This document shows positions 63,291 through 64,000 of a stretch of 64,000 bases of DNA, piece after piece; the first letter of the stretch is position 1, and each line of letters opens with the position of its first letter. A program made the position numbers and the translations under genes. The notes below the pieces were generated by a model. The model searched no databases, had not been told where the DNA came from, and was given only the letters and a program-made list of their open reading frames with translations. Source of the stretch: Gloeocapsopsis dulcis (GTDB lineage Bacteria > Cyanobacteriota > Cyanobacteriia > Cyanobacteriales > Chroococcidiopsidaceae); assembly GCF_032163395.1 (NCBI RefSeq), contig NZ_CP119968.1:2031501-2095500 (forward strand). The letters run 5' to 3'.

Positions 63291-64000
63291 TTATTCAGGC
63301 TGGGGAGTAACTGGGTATTGAGTTTGCCCTTCTAGACTATCAGTTTGCGGTTCTCCAGTAGGTTCTGGCGGTATTGGGGAAGCGGGTAGCGTAGGTACGA
63401 CTATTGATGGTGCTTCATCAGTGGGTGAAGGTTGTACTGATGGTGATGGTGATTCACTAGAAGGTTGTGGAGTGTCTGCTGGAGAAGGCGATTCGGGTGA
63501 TGGATCTGGTGCAGGAGATTCAGTAGGAGATGGAGATGGTGTCTCTACTGGTGTAGCTGATTCTTCGGGTTCAACGCGGTTACGTGGACGCCAACGAAAA
63601 GGAGAAGTCGGTTCTTCTGCTTGTGGAGATGGTGTGACTTCTGTGTCATTTTCACCAGTTTGTTGAATATTACTTGGTGGAACTACAGCAGGTGCAGTTT
63701 GTTGAGGACTGTCATCTTCAGATAACACGCTACCAACCGCGACAGCAGCAATACCCGCGATCGCTGCGACTCCAATACCGAGTAAAATTCCAGATAATCC
63801 TCGTTTCCGCTGGGCGACAACCCGTGGTGGAGGTTCAATTGATTGTGGTTGGGGAATCACTGCAACCGTTGCGGCAGTGTGAGTAGGCGATGGTTGTGTT
63901 TGGATATCTGCTGCTGTAAAAGACTCCGAGGGTAATAAAGCAAGCCATTCTGAAACCGTCGCTGGGCGAAACTTAGCTTCTACCGCCATACCACGCATGA
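63291..64000 (-). CDS. Ser/Thr protein kinase, C-terminal part (runs off the window)
   Basis: About 235 residues are visible. They begin with the end of a eukaryotic-type kinase domain (RGMAVEAKFRPATVSEWLALLPS), then a linker, one transmembrane helix (about 70-92, GLSGILLGIGVAAIAGIAAVAVG) and a long Pro/Ser/Thr-rich tail. The tail (PSPSPTESP-type repeats) should be outside the cytoplasm. The gene continues beyond position 64000; the Met at 63998 is internal. Identification as a kinase rests on the short C-terminal kinase remnant and the overall layout. Confidence 0.75.
   Translation of the reverse strand, partial: MRGMAVEAKFRPATVSEWLALLPSESFTAADIQTQPSPTHTAATVAVIPQPQSIEPPPRVVAQRKRGLSGILLGIGVAAIAGIAAVAVGSVLSEDDSPQQTAPAVVPPSNIQQTGENDTEVTPSPQAEEPTSPFRWRPRNRVEPEESATPVETPSPSPTESPAPDPSPESPSPADTPQPSSESPSPSVQPSPTDEAPSIVVPTLPASPIPPEPTGEPQTDSLEGQTQYPVTPQPE

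Overview
The window is cyanobacterial chromosome. It is rich in the HIP1 octamer GCGATCGC, carries psaD, NDH-1 CO2-uptake genes, a bicarbonate transporter, a LabA-type NYN protein and many cyanobacteria-restricted small families (DUF2605, DUF2973, DUF2288, DUF2459). Intergenic gaps hold short tandem heptamer repeats and small palindromes typical of large-genome cyanobacteria. The exact genus cannot be told from the sequence; a Chroococcidiopsis/Gloeocapsopsis-like or filamentous strain is a guess.

Layout. 0-7 kb: thrS, a DUF2605/DUF2973 pair, a GH1 beta-glucosidase, a UGT-like glycosyltransferase and an inosose-dehydratase-like TIM barrel. 7.2-12.5 kb: a cyclitol/sunscreen cluster made of a sugar-phosphate cyclase, a small O-methyltransferase, a MysC-like ATP-grasp ligase and a second, unrelated O-methyltransferase. 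It looks like a mycosporine (MAA) cluster, but the cyclase carries the residues of 2-epi-5-epi-valiolone synthase (EEVS), not those of desmethyl-4-deoxygadusol synthase. This is the most interesting locus. 12.6-19.4 kb: a glucan/disaccharide block on the minus strand (GH65 phosphorylase fused to beta-phosphoglucomutase, glycogen-debranching-type glucosidase, GT4). 19.9-26.4 kb: DICT-GAF histidine kinase, psaD, trpE, PhzF-like protein and M28 peptidase.

26.4-34.5 kb: a secreted Thr/Pro repeat protein, a tRNA-Arg(CCU) gene split in its anticodon loop by a 296-nt group I intron, DUF218, DUF2288, an AI-2E-type permease, and the lipid operon plsX-fabH-fabD-plsC. 34.8-45.5 kb: dacB-like, lptC, labA-like, metG, an acyltransferase next to a phytyl-ester-synthase-like hydrolase, an HCF173-like SDR/CIA30 protein, and lipA-gpsA. 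45.6-46.8 kb: hicBA, a HicB-like orphan and an MNT nucleotidyltransferase.

46.8-61.1 kb is an inorganic-carbon acquisition island: ndhF3-ndhD3-cupA (inducible CO2 uptake), a FAS1 protein resembling CupS, cmpABCD (bicarbonate ABC transporter) and an ArsR-type regulator. Between cupA and the FAS1 gene lies a Uma2 gene killed by a nonsense codon and by an intact IS630-family element whose TA target duplication and restored reading frame can be read directly. The right end has DUF2459, two Uma2 genes (one with a premature stop before its usual tail) and the C-terminal part of a Ser/Thr kinase running off the window.
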